The notes beneath the pieces were generated by a model. The model was not told the origin of the DNA, did not search any database, and was given only the letters and a program-made list of their open reading frames with translations. The position numbers and the translations under genes were made by a program. From the NCBI RefSeq assembly GCF_028885415.1, contig NZ_CP118527.1, positions 7,998,001 to 8,062,000 on the forward strand: a DNA stretch of 64,000 nt. Reading direction: 5' to 3'. Every line of letters starts with the position of its first letter. Within the stretch, counting starts at the first letter, position 1. Positions 48,576-57,576 of this stretch are shown here, one piece after another. The DNA is from Streptomyces coeruleorubidus. Lineage in GTDB: Bacteria; Actinomycetota; Actinomycetes; Streptomycetales; Streptomycetaceae.

Positions 48576-49649
48576 TCAGACCTCCTGCTCCGCCAGCCGC
48601 AGGGTCCGCTCCGCCAGCTCGCTGATCCGCACCCCGTCGAAGCCGAACACCGCGCTGCGGACCGTGTCCTCCAGCGGCACCGTCCACTGGTCCGGGATGG
48701 CCGCGCCCCCGCCGAACACACCCGCCACCGAACCCGCCGTCGCGCCGTTGGAGTCGGTGTCCAGGCCGCCCCGGACGGTCAGGGTGATGGTGCGGGTGAA
48801 GTCGCCGTCGCCGTAGAGCAGGCCGGCGGTGAGGACGGCGGCGTTCGGGACGGTGTGGATCCAGCCCATCCCGGCGGTCTCCTCGGTGACCGTGGTGAGC
48901 GTGTCCTCCCAGGACATCCGGGTGTCGTGCAGGGAGACGACCCGGCGCACCGTGCGGGCCAGGCGGCTGCTCGCCGGGATCACGGCCAGGGCCTCGTCGA
49001 CCGCGTGCCGCACCGTGGGTGCCGTGAACGCCGCGGCGATCAGCGCCGCCGCCCACATCGCCCCGTACACGCCGTTGCCGGTGTGCGACAGCACCGCGTC
49101 CCGCCGGGCCAGCGAGGCGGCCCGGCGCGGCACGCCCGGACAGGTCCAGCCGTAGATGTCGGCCCTGATCAGCGCCCCGATCCACTCCTGGTACGGATTG
49201 TCGTACGTCGCCGTCAGCGGCGGCTTGAGCCCGTTTGCCAGGTTGCGGTACGCGGCCCGCTCGGCGGTGAACGTCTGCAGATACGGCAGCCGCAGCAGCC
49301 ACAGGTCCCCGACCTGCTCGGTGCTGAAGCCGAAGCCGTGGGTCTCCAGCAGGTCCAGGCCGAGGATCGCGTAGTCGACGTCGTCGTCACGGCAGCTGCC
49401 GTGGATGTGTCGGCGGACGCACTGTCGCCATTCGGGCCGCAGCTCGAACCCGTCACTCTCGGTGATCGGCTCGGGCAGGTAGTCGGTCAGCGGCAGTGCG
49501 GCGGCCTGCCGCAGGTAGCGGTCGATGCGGTCGCGCGTCCAGACCTCGCCCTGCTCGACCGGTTTGCCGAGCATGTTGCCCGCGATGCGGCCCTGCCAGC
49601 CGCCGAGGACGCGGTTTGCCAGCTCTGTCTCGGTGCGTGCGGGGGTCAT
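48576..49649 (-). CDS. ADP-ribosylglycohydrolase-family protein
   Basis: This 357-residue all-helical protein of the DraG/ARH family removes ADP-ribose from proteins or small molecules using two magnesium ions. Metal and substrate residues appear in GGWQGRIAGNMLGKPVE, CRDDDVDYAI and GLDTDSNGATAGSVAGVFGG. It carries a tryptophan/tyrosine-rich middle (PYQEWIGALIRADIYGWTCPG) seen in non-DraG members, so a target other than dinitrogenase reductase is likely. The NUDIX and sirtuin genes follow in the same direction. The glycerate kinase gene diverges upstream. Confidence 0.92.
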   Translation of the reverse strand: MTPARTETELANRVLGGWQGRIAGNMLGKPVEQGEVWTRDRIDRYLRQAAALPLTDYLPEPITESDGFELRPEWRQCVRRHIHGSCRDDDVDYAILGLDLLETHGFGFSTEQVGDLWLLRLPYLQTFTAERAAYRNLANGLKPPLTATYDNPYQEWIGALIRADIYGWTCPGVPRRAASLARRDAVLSHTGNGVYGAMWAAALIAAAFTAPTVRHAVDEALAVIPASSRLARTVRRVVSLHDTRMSWEDTLTTVTEETAGMGWIHTVPNAAVLTAGLLYGDGDFTRTITLTVRGGLDTDSNGATAGSVAGVFGGGAAIPDQWTVPLEDTVRSAVFGFDGVRISELAERTLRLAEQEV

Positions 49650-49808
49650 GGTTGAGGTCTACCCGTTTTGGAAGGGTGCCTGAGGGAGATGCCCCCCCGG
49701 GTCCACGAGATGGGCACGGGCTGACGACGGGGACGTCCTCCGGTTAAGGTCGCAGCGGCGCGACTGGCCTTGACGTGCGTGAGGGCCCGGAGAGCAAGGG
49801 GAGTGCAA

Positions 49809-50972
49809 GTGGCGGACGCTGCAGTGAGCGATACCCGGAGGACCCAGCGGCGGGTGCTTGTCGCCGCGGACAAGTTCAAGGGGTCGCTGACGGCCGTGGA
49901 GGTCGCCGAGCGGGTGACCGCCGGGCTGCGCCGGGTCGTACCGGACCTCGAGGTCGAGGCGCTGCCCGTGGCCGACGGCGGCGACGGAACAGTGGCCGCG
50001 GCGGTCGCGGCCGGGTTCGAGCGCCGGGAGGTACGGGTCACCGGTCCGCTCGGCGACGAGGTGACGGCGACGTTCGCGCTGCGCGACGGCACCGCGGTCG
50101 TGGAGATGGCCGAGGCGAGCGGACTCCAGCGACTGCCCGCCGGCGTCTTCGCACCGCTCACGGCGTCCACGTACGGCTCCGGCGAGCTGCTGCGGGCCGC
50201 GCTGGACGCGGGCGCCCGCACGATCGTCTTCGGCGTCGGCGGCAGCGCCACCACGGACGGTGGTGCCGGGATGCTGTCCGCGCTGGGCGCGCGCTTCCTG
50301 GACCCGCACGGCGAGCCGGTGTCCCCGGGCGGCGGCGGCCTCGCCGATCTGGCCACGGCCGACCTGTCGGGCCTCGACCCGCGCCTCACCGAGATCGAAC
50401 TGGTCCTCGCCAGCGACGTCGACAACCCGCTGACCGGCCCGAAGGGCGCGCCCGCGGTCTACGGCCCGCAGAAGGGCGCCTCGCCGGACGACGTGGCGAC
50501 CCTGGACGCCGCCCTCGCGCACTTCGCGAAGGTGCTGGAGGAGTCGGCCGGACCGAAGGCCGCCCACTACGCCGCCTCACCGGGCGCGGGTGCGGCGGGC
50601 GGCATCGGCTACGGCGCCCTGCTCCTCGGCGCCCGCTTCCGCCCCGGGATCGAGGTCATGCTCGACGTCCTGGGCTTCGCACCCGCCCTGGACCGCGCCG
50701 ACCTGGTGATCACCGGCGAGGGCTCCCTCGACCAGCAGACCCTCCACGGCAAGGCCCCGGCGGGCGTCGCCGCGGCGGCCCGGGCGGCCGACAAGGACGT
50801 CGTCGCGGTCTGCGGCCGCCTCGCCCTCCCCCCGGAGGCCCTGGGCCACGCGGGCATCCGCCGCGCGTACGCCTTGTCGGCGCTCGAACCGGACCCGGCG
50901 AAGTCCATGGCCCAGGCGGGTCCTCTCCTGGAACGCGTGGCGGAGTCGATCGCGCGGGACTTCCTGACCTGA
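49809..50972 (+). CDS. Glycerate kinase (GarK/GlxK type I)
   Basis: It phosphorylates glycerate to 2-phosphoglycerate (or 3-phosphoglycerate), returning C3 from glyoxylate or sugar-acid catabolism to glycolysis. It has 387 residues from the GTG at 49809, with AAGGGGAG 5 bases upstream. Family motifs are VLVAADKFKGSLTA, VADGGDGTVAA, GVGGSATTDGGAGML, SDVDNPLTGPKGAPAVYGPQKGA and ITGEGSLDQQTLHGKAP. Glyoxylate released by the ethylmalonyl-CoA pathway downstream could feed it; that link is inference. Confidence 0.94.
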   Translation: MADAAVSDTRRTQRRVLVAADKFKGSLTAVEVAERVTAGLRRVVPDLEVEALPVADGGDGTVAAAVAAGFERREVRVTGPLGDEVTATFALRDGTAVVEMAEASGLQRLPAGVFAPLTASTYGSGELLRAALDAGARTIVFGVGGSATTDGGAGMLSALGARFLDPHGEPVSPGGGGLADLATADLSGLDPRLTEIELVLASDVDNPLTGPKGAPAVYGPQKGASPDDVATLDAALAHFAKVLEESAGPKAAHYAASPGAGAAGGIGYGALLLGARFRPGIEVMLDVLGFAPALDRADLVITGEGSLDQQTLHGKAPAGVAAAARAADKDVVAVCGRLALPPEALGHAGIRRAYALSALEPDPAKSMAQAGPLLERVAESIARDFLT

Positions 50973-51065
50973 CCGTCGGCGGGGCGCAGCCCCGGAGGCT
51001 GCTGTCCCTCACGGAGCACATGCGGACCGCGATGCCGGCGCAGCGGCGGATCAAGGGACGGAAAA

Positions 51066-51111
51066 CCCGAGGGGCCCGGACCGAATCACGATTCGGTCCG
51101 GGCCCCTCGGG
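51066..51111. terminator. Very strong bidirectional terminator
   Basis: Two 22-base arms (51066-51087 and 51090-51111) are perfectly complementary with only AC between them. The arms begin CCCGAGGGGCCCGG on the left. The element lies between the converging glycerate kinase (+) and pssA (-) genes. The lack of T-runs is normal for streptomycetes. Confidence 0.85.
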
Positions 51112-51125
51112 CGACGTAAGCAGAA

Positions 51126-51986
51126 CTACGGGACCTGCGCCGCCCGCGCCTCGCGGCTCTCGCGCCGGTTGTCACGGAAGGTGTTCACCCGGCGCGCCGT
51201 CGCGAACAGCGGGATCGTCGCCGCCATCACGATCTGCAGCGCGCAGCCCGTCTGCAGCAGTACCTGGCCGCCCGGCGCGTCGAACGCCCAGGCAGCCAGC
51301 ATGCCCATGGCCGACACGATCCAGCCGAGCATCGCCACCGCGAGGATGCCCCGCGGCTTCGGGTACTCGACCCGGCTCACCATCAGCCACGCGGTACCGA
51401 CGACGGCCAGCAGTGTCGCCTCGAACGGCAGCTCGAGCAGCACGATCGAGACGACCGTGAGTGCACCGAACGGCGAGGGCATGCCCTGGAACGTGCCGTC
51501 CTTCACGGTGACGCACGAGAAGCGGGCAAGCCGCAGCACCACCGCCAACAGCACAACGATCGCGCCCACCGCCGCGACCCGCTCATGCGCGTCCCTCGCG
51601 ACCATGCCGTACACGAGCACGAAGTACGCGGGCGCCAGACCGAAGCTGATCAGATCGGAGAGGTTGTCCAGCTCCGCACCCATCGGCGACGACCGCAGCT
51701 TGCGGGCGACGAGGCCGTCGAACAGGTCGAAGACAGCCGCGCACAGCATCAGTATCACGGCCGTGGCCGCGCTGTTGCGGGCCATGCCCAGATCGTCACC
51801 GGACAGGTGCGGGATGAGGATGCCGGTGGTCGTGAAGTACACCGCCATGAAGCCGCACGTGGCGTTGCCGAGCGTCAGGGTGTCCGCTATCGAGAGGCGA
51901 AGAGAGAGGGGCATCTCCTCTTCTTCGTCCACCTCGTCGGCCTCCGGGACCCAGCCGGCCTTGGTATCAGGATCAATCACGGTCAA
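51126..51986 (-). CDS. pssA: CDP-diacylglycerol-serine O-phosphatidyltransferase
   Basis: This membrane enzyme makes phosphatidylserine from CDP-diacylglycerol and serine. In its 286 residues the CDP-alcohol phosphotransferase signature is complete: DGLVARKLRSSPMGAELDNLSD (D-G-x2-A-R-x8-G-x3-D-x3-D), followed by about six membrane helices. The start is a TTG at 51986 or a GTG at 51980, both inside the end of psd, so the two genes are translationally coupled. Phosphatidylserine is then decarboxylated by the preceding gene's product. Confidence 0.93.
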   Translation of the reverse strand: MTVIDPDTKAGWVPEADEVDEEEEMPLSLRLSIADTLTLGNATCGFMAVYFTTTGILIPHLSGDDLGMARNSAATAVILMLCAAVFDLFDGLVARKLRSSPMGAELDNLSDLISFGLAPAYFVLVYGMVARDAHERVAAVGAIVVLLAVVLRLARFSCVTVKDGTFQGMPSPFGALTVVSIVLLELPFEATLLAVVGTAWLMVSRVEYPKPRGILAVAMLGWIVSAMGMLAAWAFDAPGGQVLLQTGCALQIVMAATIPLFATARRVNTFRDNRRESREARAAQVP

Positions 51987-52629
51987 TGCGAGTCACCCCA
52001 GCCACGGTCTTCTGCCCCACCTCGACCGCGACCTCCACACCCTCGGGCAGGTAGAGGTCGACACGCGAGCCGAAGCGGATCAGGCCGATCCGCTCGCCCT
52101 GCTCGACCTTGGTGCCCTGGGGCACGTAGGGAACGATGCGGCGGGCGACCGCGCCGGCGATCTGGATCATCTCGATGTCACCGAGCTCGGTGTCGAAGTG
52201 CCAGACGACGCGCTCGTTGTTCTCGCTCTCCTTGTTGAAGGCGGGAACGAAGCCACCGGGCACGTGCTCGACCGACGTCACGGTGCCGGCCAGCGGCGCG
52301 CGGTTGACGTGGACGTTGAGCGGGCTCATGAAGATCGCGACGCGGGTGCGGCCGTCCTTCCACGGCATGATGCTCTGCACCACACCGTCGGCGGGCGAGA
52401 TGACCCGGCCCTGGGCGATCTCGCGCTCGGGGTCGCGGAAGAACCACAGCATTCCCGCCGCGAGCGCGGTGGCGGGAACGGCGACGGCCTTGGCGGCGCC
52501 GGAGCGACGGGCGCGGGCCAGGCTGAGGGCTGCGGTGGCGACGGTCGGAAGGAGCCACGGCGATGCTCCGCGCGCGAGGCGTACGCCGGCCCGGCTGTCG
52601 CGAGGTGCAGAGGTTTGGCTGTGGGGCAT
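51973..52629 (-). CDS. psd: Phosphatidylserine decarboxylase (short archaeal/actinobacterial type)
   Basis: It converts phosphatidylserine to phosphatidylethanolamine using a pyruvoyl cofactor made by self-cleavage. The ATG at 52629 gives 218 residues; a frame open to 52776 is rejected because it runs into a terminator hairpin. The cleavage site is the Gly-Ser of RFGSRVDLYLP near the C terminus. SPADGVV and FMSPLNVHVNRAPLAG are family motifs. One hydrophobic stretch (AVPATALAAGMLWFF) anchors it to the membrane. It overlaps pssA by 14 bases. Confidence 0.94.
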   Translation of the reverse strand: MPHSQTSAPRDSRAGVRLARGASPWLLPTVATAALSLARARRSGAAKAVAVPATALAAGMLWFFRDPEREIAQGRVISPADGVVQSIMPWKDGRTRVAIFMSPLNVHVNRAPLAGTVTSVEHVPGGFVPAFNKESENNERVVWHFDTELGDIEMIQIAGAVARRIVPYVPQGTKVEQGERIGLIRFGSRVDLYLPEGVEVAVEVGQKTVAGVTRIDRD

Positions 52630-52753
52630 GGATGACCTTCGTAGCGGATGATGCCGCACTCTGACGGGGGACGGCGGCTTTCCGGCGATCGTAGCGGCTC
52701 GGGGCCCTAACTGGGTAAGCCAGGCAGCCGAGTCGGCCGCCGAGGAGTGCTGA

Positions 52754-52788
52754 CGGGGTGTGATCTTCTTCTCCAAGAAAACACCCCG
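52754..52788 (-). terminator. Hairpin after the ethylmalonyl-CoA operon
   Basis: CGGGGTGT and ACACCCCG form the outer stem, and TTCTT/AAGAA an inner stem around CTCC. The hairpin starts 12 bases after the acyl-CoA dehydrogenase stop and lies before psd. It separates the ccrA operon from psd-pssA. Confidence 0.7.
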
Positions 52789-52799
52789 TATCCGGACAT

Positions 52800-54005
52800 C
52801 TAGCCCTGGAATCGATACTCTTCGAGCAGCCGCCTGCCGATGATCATTTTCTGGATCTCGGCGGTACCTTCACCGATCAGCAGCATCGGTGCCTCACGGT
52901 AGAGGCGCTCGATCTCGTACTCCTTGGAGAAGCCGTAGCCGCCGTGGATCCGGAAGGAGTCCTCCACGACCTCCTTGCAGTACTCGGAGGCGAGGTACTT
53001 CGCCATCCCAGCCTCGAGGTCGTTTCGCTCACCGGAGTCCTTTTTGCGAGCTGCGTTCACCATCATCGCATGCGCGGCCTCGACCTTGGTAGCCATCTCG
53101 GCCAGCTTGAACTGGATCGCCTGGTGCTGGGCGATCGGCTTCCCGAAGGTGTGACGCTGCTGCGCGTACCGGACGCCCAGTTCGAACGCACGCTGAGCGA
53201 CGCCACAGCCACGCGCCGCCACGTTCACGCGGCCGACCTCGACGCCGTCCATCATCTGGTAGAAACCACGGCCGGTGACGCCGCCGAGCACACGATCCGC
53301 AGGAATCCGCAGGCCATCCATGATGAGTTCGGTGGTGTCGACACCCTTGTACCCCATCTTGTCGATCTTGCCGGGGATGGTGAGGCCGGGGCGGACCTCG
53401 CCGAAACCCGGCTCCTTCTCGACCAGGAAGGTCGTCATCGACTTGTGGGGCGCGGTGCCCTCGGGGTGACCTTCGTCACTTCGGACCAGAACGGCCACCA
53501 ATGACGACGTACCGCCGTTGGTCAGCCACATCTTCTGGCCGTTCAGGACGTACTCGTCGCCGTCCTTCACCGCCTTGGAGGTGATGGCCGACACGTCCGA
53601 GCCGAGGCCCGGCTCCGACATCGAGAAGGCGCCCCGGATGTCGCCGGCGGCCATCCTCGGCAGGAAGTGGTCCTTCTGCTCCTGCGTGCCGTGCTGCTTG
53701 AGCATGTACGCCACGATGAAGTGCGTGTTGATGATGCCGGACACCGACATCCAGCCGCGGGCGATCTCCTCCACGCACAGCGCGTACGTCAGGAGCGACT
53801 CGCCCAGGCCCCCGTACTCCTCGGGGATCATCAGGCCGAACAGGCCCAACTCCTTCAGCCCGTCGACGATCTGCTGCGGGTACTCGTCGCGGTGCTCCAG
53901 CTCGGTCGCGACCGGGATGATCTCCTTGTCCACGAAGTCCCGGACGGTGGAAAGGATCTCCTGCTGGATGTCCGTCAGACCGGCGGTCTGGGCGAGTCGC
54001 GCCAT
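52800..54005 (-). CDS. Acyl-CoA dehydrogenase, proposed methylsuccinyl-CoA dehydrogenase
   Basis: This FAD enzyme of 401 residues from the ATG at 54005 contains FSMSEPGLGSDVSAI, WLTNGGTSSLVAVLV, RHTFGKPIAQHQAIQ and the C-terminal IHGGYGFSKEYEIERLYREAPMLLIGEGTAEIQ. It is the last gene of the ccrA-meaA-lyase-MaoC set, so oxidation of methylsuccinyl-CoA to mesaconyl-CoA is the likely role. The Rhodobacter enzyme has a long N-terminal extension that is absent here, so the assignment rests on operon context. It begins 2 bases after the MaoC gene. Confidence 0.9.
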   Translation of the reverse strand: MARLAQTAGLTDIQQEILSTVRDFVDKEIIPVATELEHRDEYPQQIVDGLKELGLFGLMIPEEYGGLGESLLTYALCVEEIARGWMSVSGIINTHFIVAYMLKQHGTQEQKDHFLPRMAAGDIRGAFSMSEPGLGSDVSAITSKAVKDGDEYVLNGQKMWLTNGGTSSLVAVLVRSDEGHPEGTAPHKSMTTFLVEKEPGFGEVRPGLTIPGKIDKMGYKGVDTTELIMDGLRIPADRVLGGVTGRGFYQMMDGVEVGRVNVAARGCGVAQRAFELGVRYAQQRHTFGKPIAQHQAIQFKLAEMATKVEAAHAMMVNAARKKDSGERNDLEAGMAKYLASEYCKEVVEDSFRIHGGYGFSKEYEIERLYREAPMLLIGEGTAEIQKMIIGRRLLEEYRFQG

Positions 54006-54007
54006 GG

Positions 54008-54520
54008 CTACTTCTCCTGCTCCTTGAGCTCGGGGCGGCCCGGCTGCTCGCCGCCGCGCTCCTTGATGTACGTCTCGGTCGGCACCATCACCTTGCGGCG
54101 GAAGACGCACACGAGTGTGCCGTCCTGCTTGTAGCCCTTGGTCTCGACGTGCACGATGCCGCGGTCGTTCTTCGACTTCGACGGCCACTTGTCGAGCACG
54201 GTCGTCTGCCCGTAGATGGTGTCGCCGTGGAAGGTCGGCGCCACGTGCTTGAGCGACTCGATCTCCAGGTTGGCGATCGCCTTGCCGGAGATGTCCGGCA
54301 CGGACATGCCGAGCAGGAGCGAGTAGACGTAGTTCCCGACGACGACGTTCTTGCCGAAATCCGTCGTCTTCTCCGCATAGTTCGAGTCCATGTGGAGCGG
54401 GTGGTGGTTCATGGTGAGGAGACAGAACAGGTGGTCGTCGTACTCGGTGACCGTCTTTCCCGGCCAGTGCTTGTACGTCGCCCCGACCTCGAACTCCTCG
54501 TAGGTGCGTCCGAACTGCAT
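54008..54520 (-). CDS. MaoC-type hydratase, proposed mesaconyl-CoA hydratase
   Basis: This single hot-dog domain protein of 170 residues begins at the ATG at 54520 (GGAGG 10 bases upstream). The catalytic pair is in TMNHHPLHMDSNYAE (Asp/His) and the substrate tunnel in VVGNYVYSLLLGMSVPD. It probably hydrates mesaconyl-CoA to methylmalyl-CoA. The proteobacterial enzyme is twice as long with a fused second hot-dog, so this one probably works as a dimer. It overlaps nothing but sits 5 bases after the lyase gene. Confidence 0.9.
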   Translation of the reverse strand: MQFGRTYEEFEVGATYKHWPGKTVTEYDDHLFCLLTMNHHPLHMDSNYAEKTTDFGKNVVVGNYVYSLLLGMSVPDISGKAIANLEIESLKHVAPTFHGDTIYGQTTVLDKWPSKSKNDRGIVHVETKGYKQDGTLVCVFRRKVMVPTETYIKERGGEQPGRPELKEQEK

Positions 54521-54525
54521 GGCCG

Positions 54526-55542
54526 TCACGCCTCCGGGATCTCGAACTTGCTGGTGCGCTGCATACCGGCGGCGCGTCCCTTGCCCGCGATGACCAGGGC
54601 CATCTTGCGGCTGGCCTCGTCGATCATCTCGTCGCCGAGCATCGCGGAGCCCTTCTTGCCGCCCGCCTCGGACGTGTAGTAGTCGTACGCGTCCAGGATC
54701 AGCTCGGCGTGGTCGTAGTCCTCCTGCGAGGGCGAGAAGATCTCGTTGGACGCCTCGACCTGGCCCGGGTGCAGCACCCACTTGCCGTCGAAGCCGAGGG
54801 CGGCGGCGCGCTGGGCGACCTCGCGGTAGCCGTCGATGTTGCGGATCTGCAGGTAGGGGCCGTCGATCGCCTGGAGGTTGTTGGCGCGGGCGGCCATCAG
54901 GATCTTCATCAGGATGTAGTGGTAGGCGTCCGCCGGGTAGCCGGGCGGCTGCTCGCCCACGACGAGCGACTTCATGTTGATGGACGCCATGAAGTCGGCC
55001 GGGCCGAAGATGATCGTCTCGACGCGCTGGGAGGCCTGCGCGATCTCGTTGACGTTGTTGAGGCCCTGGGCGTTCTCGATCTGCGCCTCGATGCCGATCT
55101 TGCCGACTTCGAAGCCCATGGTCTTCTCGATCTGGGTCAGGAGGAGGTCGAGGGCGACGATCTGCTGGGCGTCCTGGACCTTCGGCAGCATGATGCAGTC
55201 GAGGTTCTGGCCGGCGCCCTCGACCACCGTCACGACGTCGCGGTACGTCCACTCGGTCGTCCAGTCGTTGACGCGCACGACCCGCGTCTTGCCCGTCCAG
55301 TCGCCCTCGTTCAGGAACTTGACGATGGTGTGCCGCGCCTCGGGCTTGGCGAGCGGGGCGCACGCGTCCTCCAGGTCGAGGAAGACCTGGTCGGCGGGGA
55401 GGCCCTGCGCCTTCTCCAGGAAGCGGGGGTTCGAGCCCGGTACCGCCAGGCAGGAACGCCGGGGGCGAAGGCGGTTAATCGAAGGGTGCGCGGCGGAGCC
55501 GCCCGTTGAAAGGGTGGTGGTGGGCGACGGGTGGGCGGTCAT
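54526..55542 (-). CDS. HpcH/HpaI-type CoA-ester lyase (malyl-/methylmalyl-CoA lyase)
   Basis: This 338-residue citrate-lyase-beta-like aldolase would split methylmalyl-CoA into glyoxylate and propionyl-CoA. The motifs RSCLAVPGSNPRFLEKA, FLDLEDACAPLAKPEAR (metal Asp/Glu), IEAQIENAQGLNNVNEI and GFDGKWVLHPGQVEASNEIF are characteristic. It overlaps the mutase gene by 4 bases and precedes the hydratase by 5. Release of glyoxylate makes the pathway an alternative to isocitrate lyase. Confidence 0.93.
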   Translation of the reverse strand: MTAHPSPTTTLSTGGSAAHPSINRLRPRRSCLAVPGSNPRFLEKAQGLPADQVFLDLEDACAPLAKPEARHTIVKFLNEGDWTGKTRVVRVNDWTTEWTYRDVVTVVEGAGQNLDCIMLPKVQDAQQIVALDLLLTQIEKTMGFEVGKIGIEAQIENAQGLNNVNEIAQASQRVETIIFGPADFMASINMKSLVVGEQPPGYPADAYHYILMKILMAARANNLQAIDGPYLQIRNIDGYREVAQRAAALGFDGKWVLHPGQVEASNEIFSPSQEDYDHAELILDAYDYYTSEAGGKKGSAMLGDEMIDEASRKMALVIAGKGRAAGMQRTSKFEIPEA

Positions 55543-57566
55543 GCGGAGACCTCCAAGGGGTCGAGCTTGTTCGCTTTCCGGATCTCGTCGACGATGCGGC
55601 CGATGATTCCGGTGATGTCGAAGTCCTTCGGGGTGAAGACCGCGGCCACTCCGGCTGCCCTGAGCTGCTCGGCATCCCCGTTCGGGATGATGCCACCGGC
55701 GATCACCGGTATATCTGTGGCACCGGCCACACGCAGCCGTTCGAGCACGTCCGGCACCAGCTGGGCGTGCGAGCCGGACAGGATGGACAGGCCGACCGCG
55801 TGCACGTCCTCGGCGAGGGCGGCGTCCACGATCTGTTCGGGCGTCAGCCGGATGCCCTGGTAGACCACCTCGAAGCCGGCGTCACGCGCGCGTACGGCGA
55901 TCTGCTCGGCACCGTTGGAGTGCCCGTCCAGGCCCGGCTTGCCGACCAGGAAGCGCAGCTTGCCCACGCCCAGCTCCCTGGCCGTCAGGTCCACCTTGCG
56001 ACGGACCCGGTGCAGCGTGCTGCCCTCCTCGACGGGGACGGCCACCGGCGCGGAGGAGACACCCGTGGGCGCCCGGAACTCGCCGAACACCTCGCGCAGG
56101 GCCCCGGCCCACTCGCCGGTCGTGACCCCGGCGCGGGCGCACTCCAGGGTGGCCTCCATGAGGTTCTCGGTGCCGCGGGCGGCCTCCTTCAGCCGCTCCA
56201 GCGCCTTGCAGGGCCGCGGGTGGTTGAAGGGCGGCTGGTAGCGGCTGTCGCGCCACTGCTGGAGCGAGGCGATGACGCGGGCCTCGACCTCCGGGTCGAC
56301 CGTCTGGATCGCGGTGTCCAGGTCGGCGGTCAGCGGGTTCGGCTCGGTGCCCTCGAAGGCGTTGACACCGATGATCTTCTCCTGGCCGGACTCGATCCGG
56401 CCCCGGCGTTCCGCGTGCGAGGCGACCAGCTGCGACTTGAGGTAGCCGGACTCGACGGCCGCCATCGCGCCGCCCATCTCCTGGATGCGGTCGATCTCCG
56501 CGAACGCGGCCTCGACCAGCTCCTCCACCTTCGCCTCGATCACCTTCGAGCCCTCGAAGATGTCGTCGTACTCCAGCAGATCGCTCTCGTACGCCAGCAC
56601 CTGCTGGATGCGCAGCGACCACTGCTGGTCCCAGGGGCGGGGCAGGCCGAGGGCCTCGTTCCAGGCGGGGAGCTGCACGGCACGCGCGCGTGCGTCCTTG
56701 GAGAGGGTCACGGCCAGCATCTCCAGGACGATCCGCTGGACGTTGTTCTCCGGCTGCGCCTCCGTCAGGCCGAGGGAGTTGACCTGGACGCCGTAGCGGA
56801 AGCGGCGGTGCTTGGGGTTCTCGATGCCGTACCGCTCGCGGGTGATCCTGTCCCAGATGCGGCCGAAGGCGCGCATCTTGCACATCTCCTCGATGAAGCG
56901 GACGCCCGCGTTCACGAAGAAGGAGATCCGGCCGACGACATCGCCCATGCGCTCCTGCGGAACCTGCCCCGAGTCGCGCACGGCGTCGAGAACGGCGATC
57001 GCGGTGGACATCGCGTACGCGATCTCCTGGACCGGCGTGGCGCCCGCCTCCTGCAGGTGGTAGCTGCAGATGTTGATCGGGTTCCACTTCGGGATGTGGG
57101 AGACCGTGTACGCGATCATGTCCGTCGTCAGTCGGAGCGAGGGCCCGGGCGGGAAGACGTGCGTGCCGCGGGACAGGTACTCCTTGACGATGTCGTTCTG
57201 GGTCGTGCCCTGGAGCTTGGTGATGTCCGCGCCCTGCTCCTCGGCGACGACCTGGTAGAGCGCCAGCAGCCACATGGCCGTGGCGTTGATGGTCATCGAG
57301 GTGTTCATCTGCTCCAGGGGGATGTCCTGGAACAGCCGGCGCATGTCACCGACGTGCCCGATCGGCACGCCGACCCGGCCGACCTCGCCGCGGGCGAGGA
57401 TGTGGTCGGAGTCGTAGCCGGTCTGCGTCGGCAGGTCGAACGCCACCGACAGACCCGTCTGGCCCTTGGCGAGGTTGCGCCGGTACAGCTCGTTGGACGC
57501 CTCGGCCGTGGAGTGACCGGCGTAGGTCCGCATGAGCCACGGACGGTCCTTCTGACGCTCTGTCAT
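55539..57566 (-). CDS. meaA: Adenosylcobalamin-dependent ethylmalonyl-CoA mutase (MeaA)
   Basis: This single-chain B12 mutase of 675 residues rearranges (2R)-ethylmalonyl-CoA to methylsuccinyl-CoA. The N-terminal mutase barrel contains GQTGLSVAFDLPTQTGYDSDH and MNTSMTINATAMWLLALY. The C-terminal cobalamin domain has the base-off histidine motif in GLDGHSNGAEQIA, plus LSILSGSH and IAGGIIP. It lies 10 bases after ccrA and overlaps the lyase gene by 4 bases. It is distinct from methylmalonyl-CoA mutase, which has paired subunits or a longer chain. Confidence 0.95.
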   Translation of the reverse strand: MTERQKDRPWLMRTYAGHSTAEASNELYRRNLAKGQTGLSVAFDLPTQTGYDSDHILARGEVGRVGVPIGHVGDMRRLFQDIPLEQMNTSMTINATAMWLLALYQVVAEEQGADITKLQGTTQNDIVKEYLSRGTHVFPPGPSLRLTTDMIAYTVSHIPKWNPINICSYHLQEAGATPVQEIAYAMSTAIAVLDAVRDSGQVPQERMGDVVGRISFFVNAGVRFIEEMCKMRAFGRIWDRITRERYGIENPKHRRFRYGVQVNSLGLTEAQPENNVQRIVLEMLAVTLSKDARARAVQLPAWNEALGLPRPWDQQWSLRIQQVLAYESDLLEYDDIFEGSKVIEAKVEELVEAAFAEIDRIQEMGGAMAAVESGYLKSQLVASHAERRGRIESGQEKIIGVNAFEGTEPNPLTADLDTAIQTVDPEVEARVIASLQQWRDSRYQPPFNHPRPCKALERLKEAARGTENLMEATLECARAGVTTGEWAGALREVFGEFRAPTGVSSAPVAVPVEEGSTLHRVRRKVDLTARELGVGKLRFLVGKPGLDGHSNGAEQIAVRARDAGFEVVYQGIRLTPEQIVDAALAEDVHAVGLSILSGSHAQLVPDVLERLRVAGATDIPVIAGGIIPNGDAEQLRAAGVAAVFTPKDFDITGIIGRIVDEIRKANKLDPLEVSA

Positions 57567-57576
57567 CCAGCAGCCC

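Noticed and set aside
52630..52776. Upstream extension of psd to 52776
   Set aside because: The extension runs through the terminator hairpin at 52754-52788 and lacks a ribosome site; the ATG at 52629 matches the family start.
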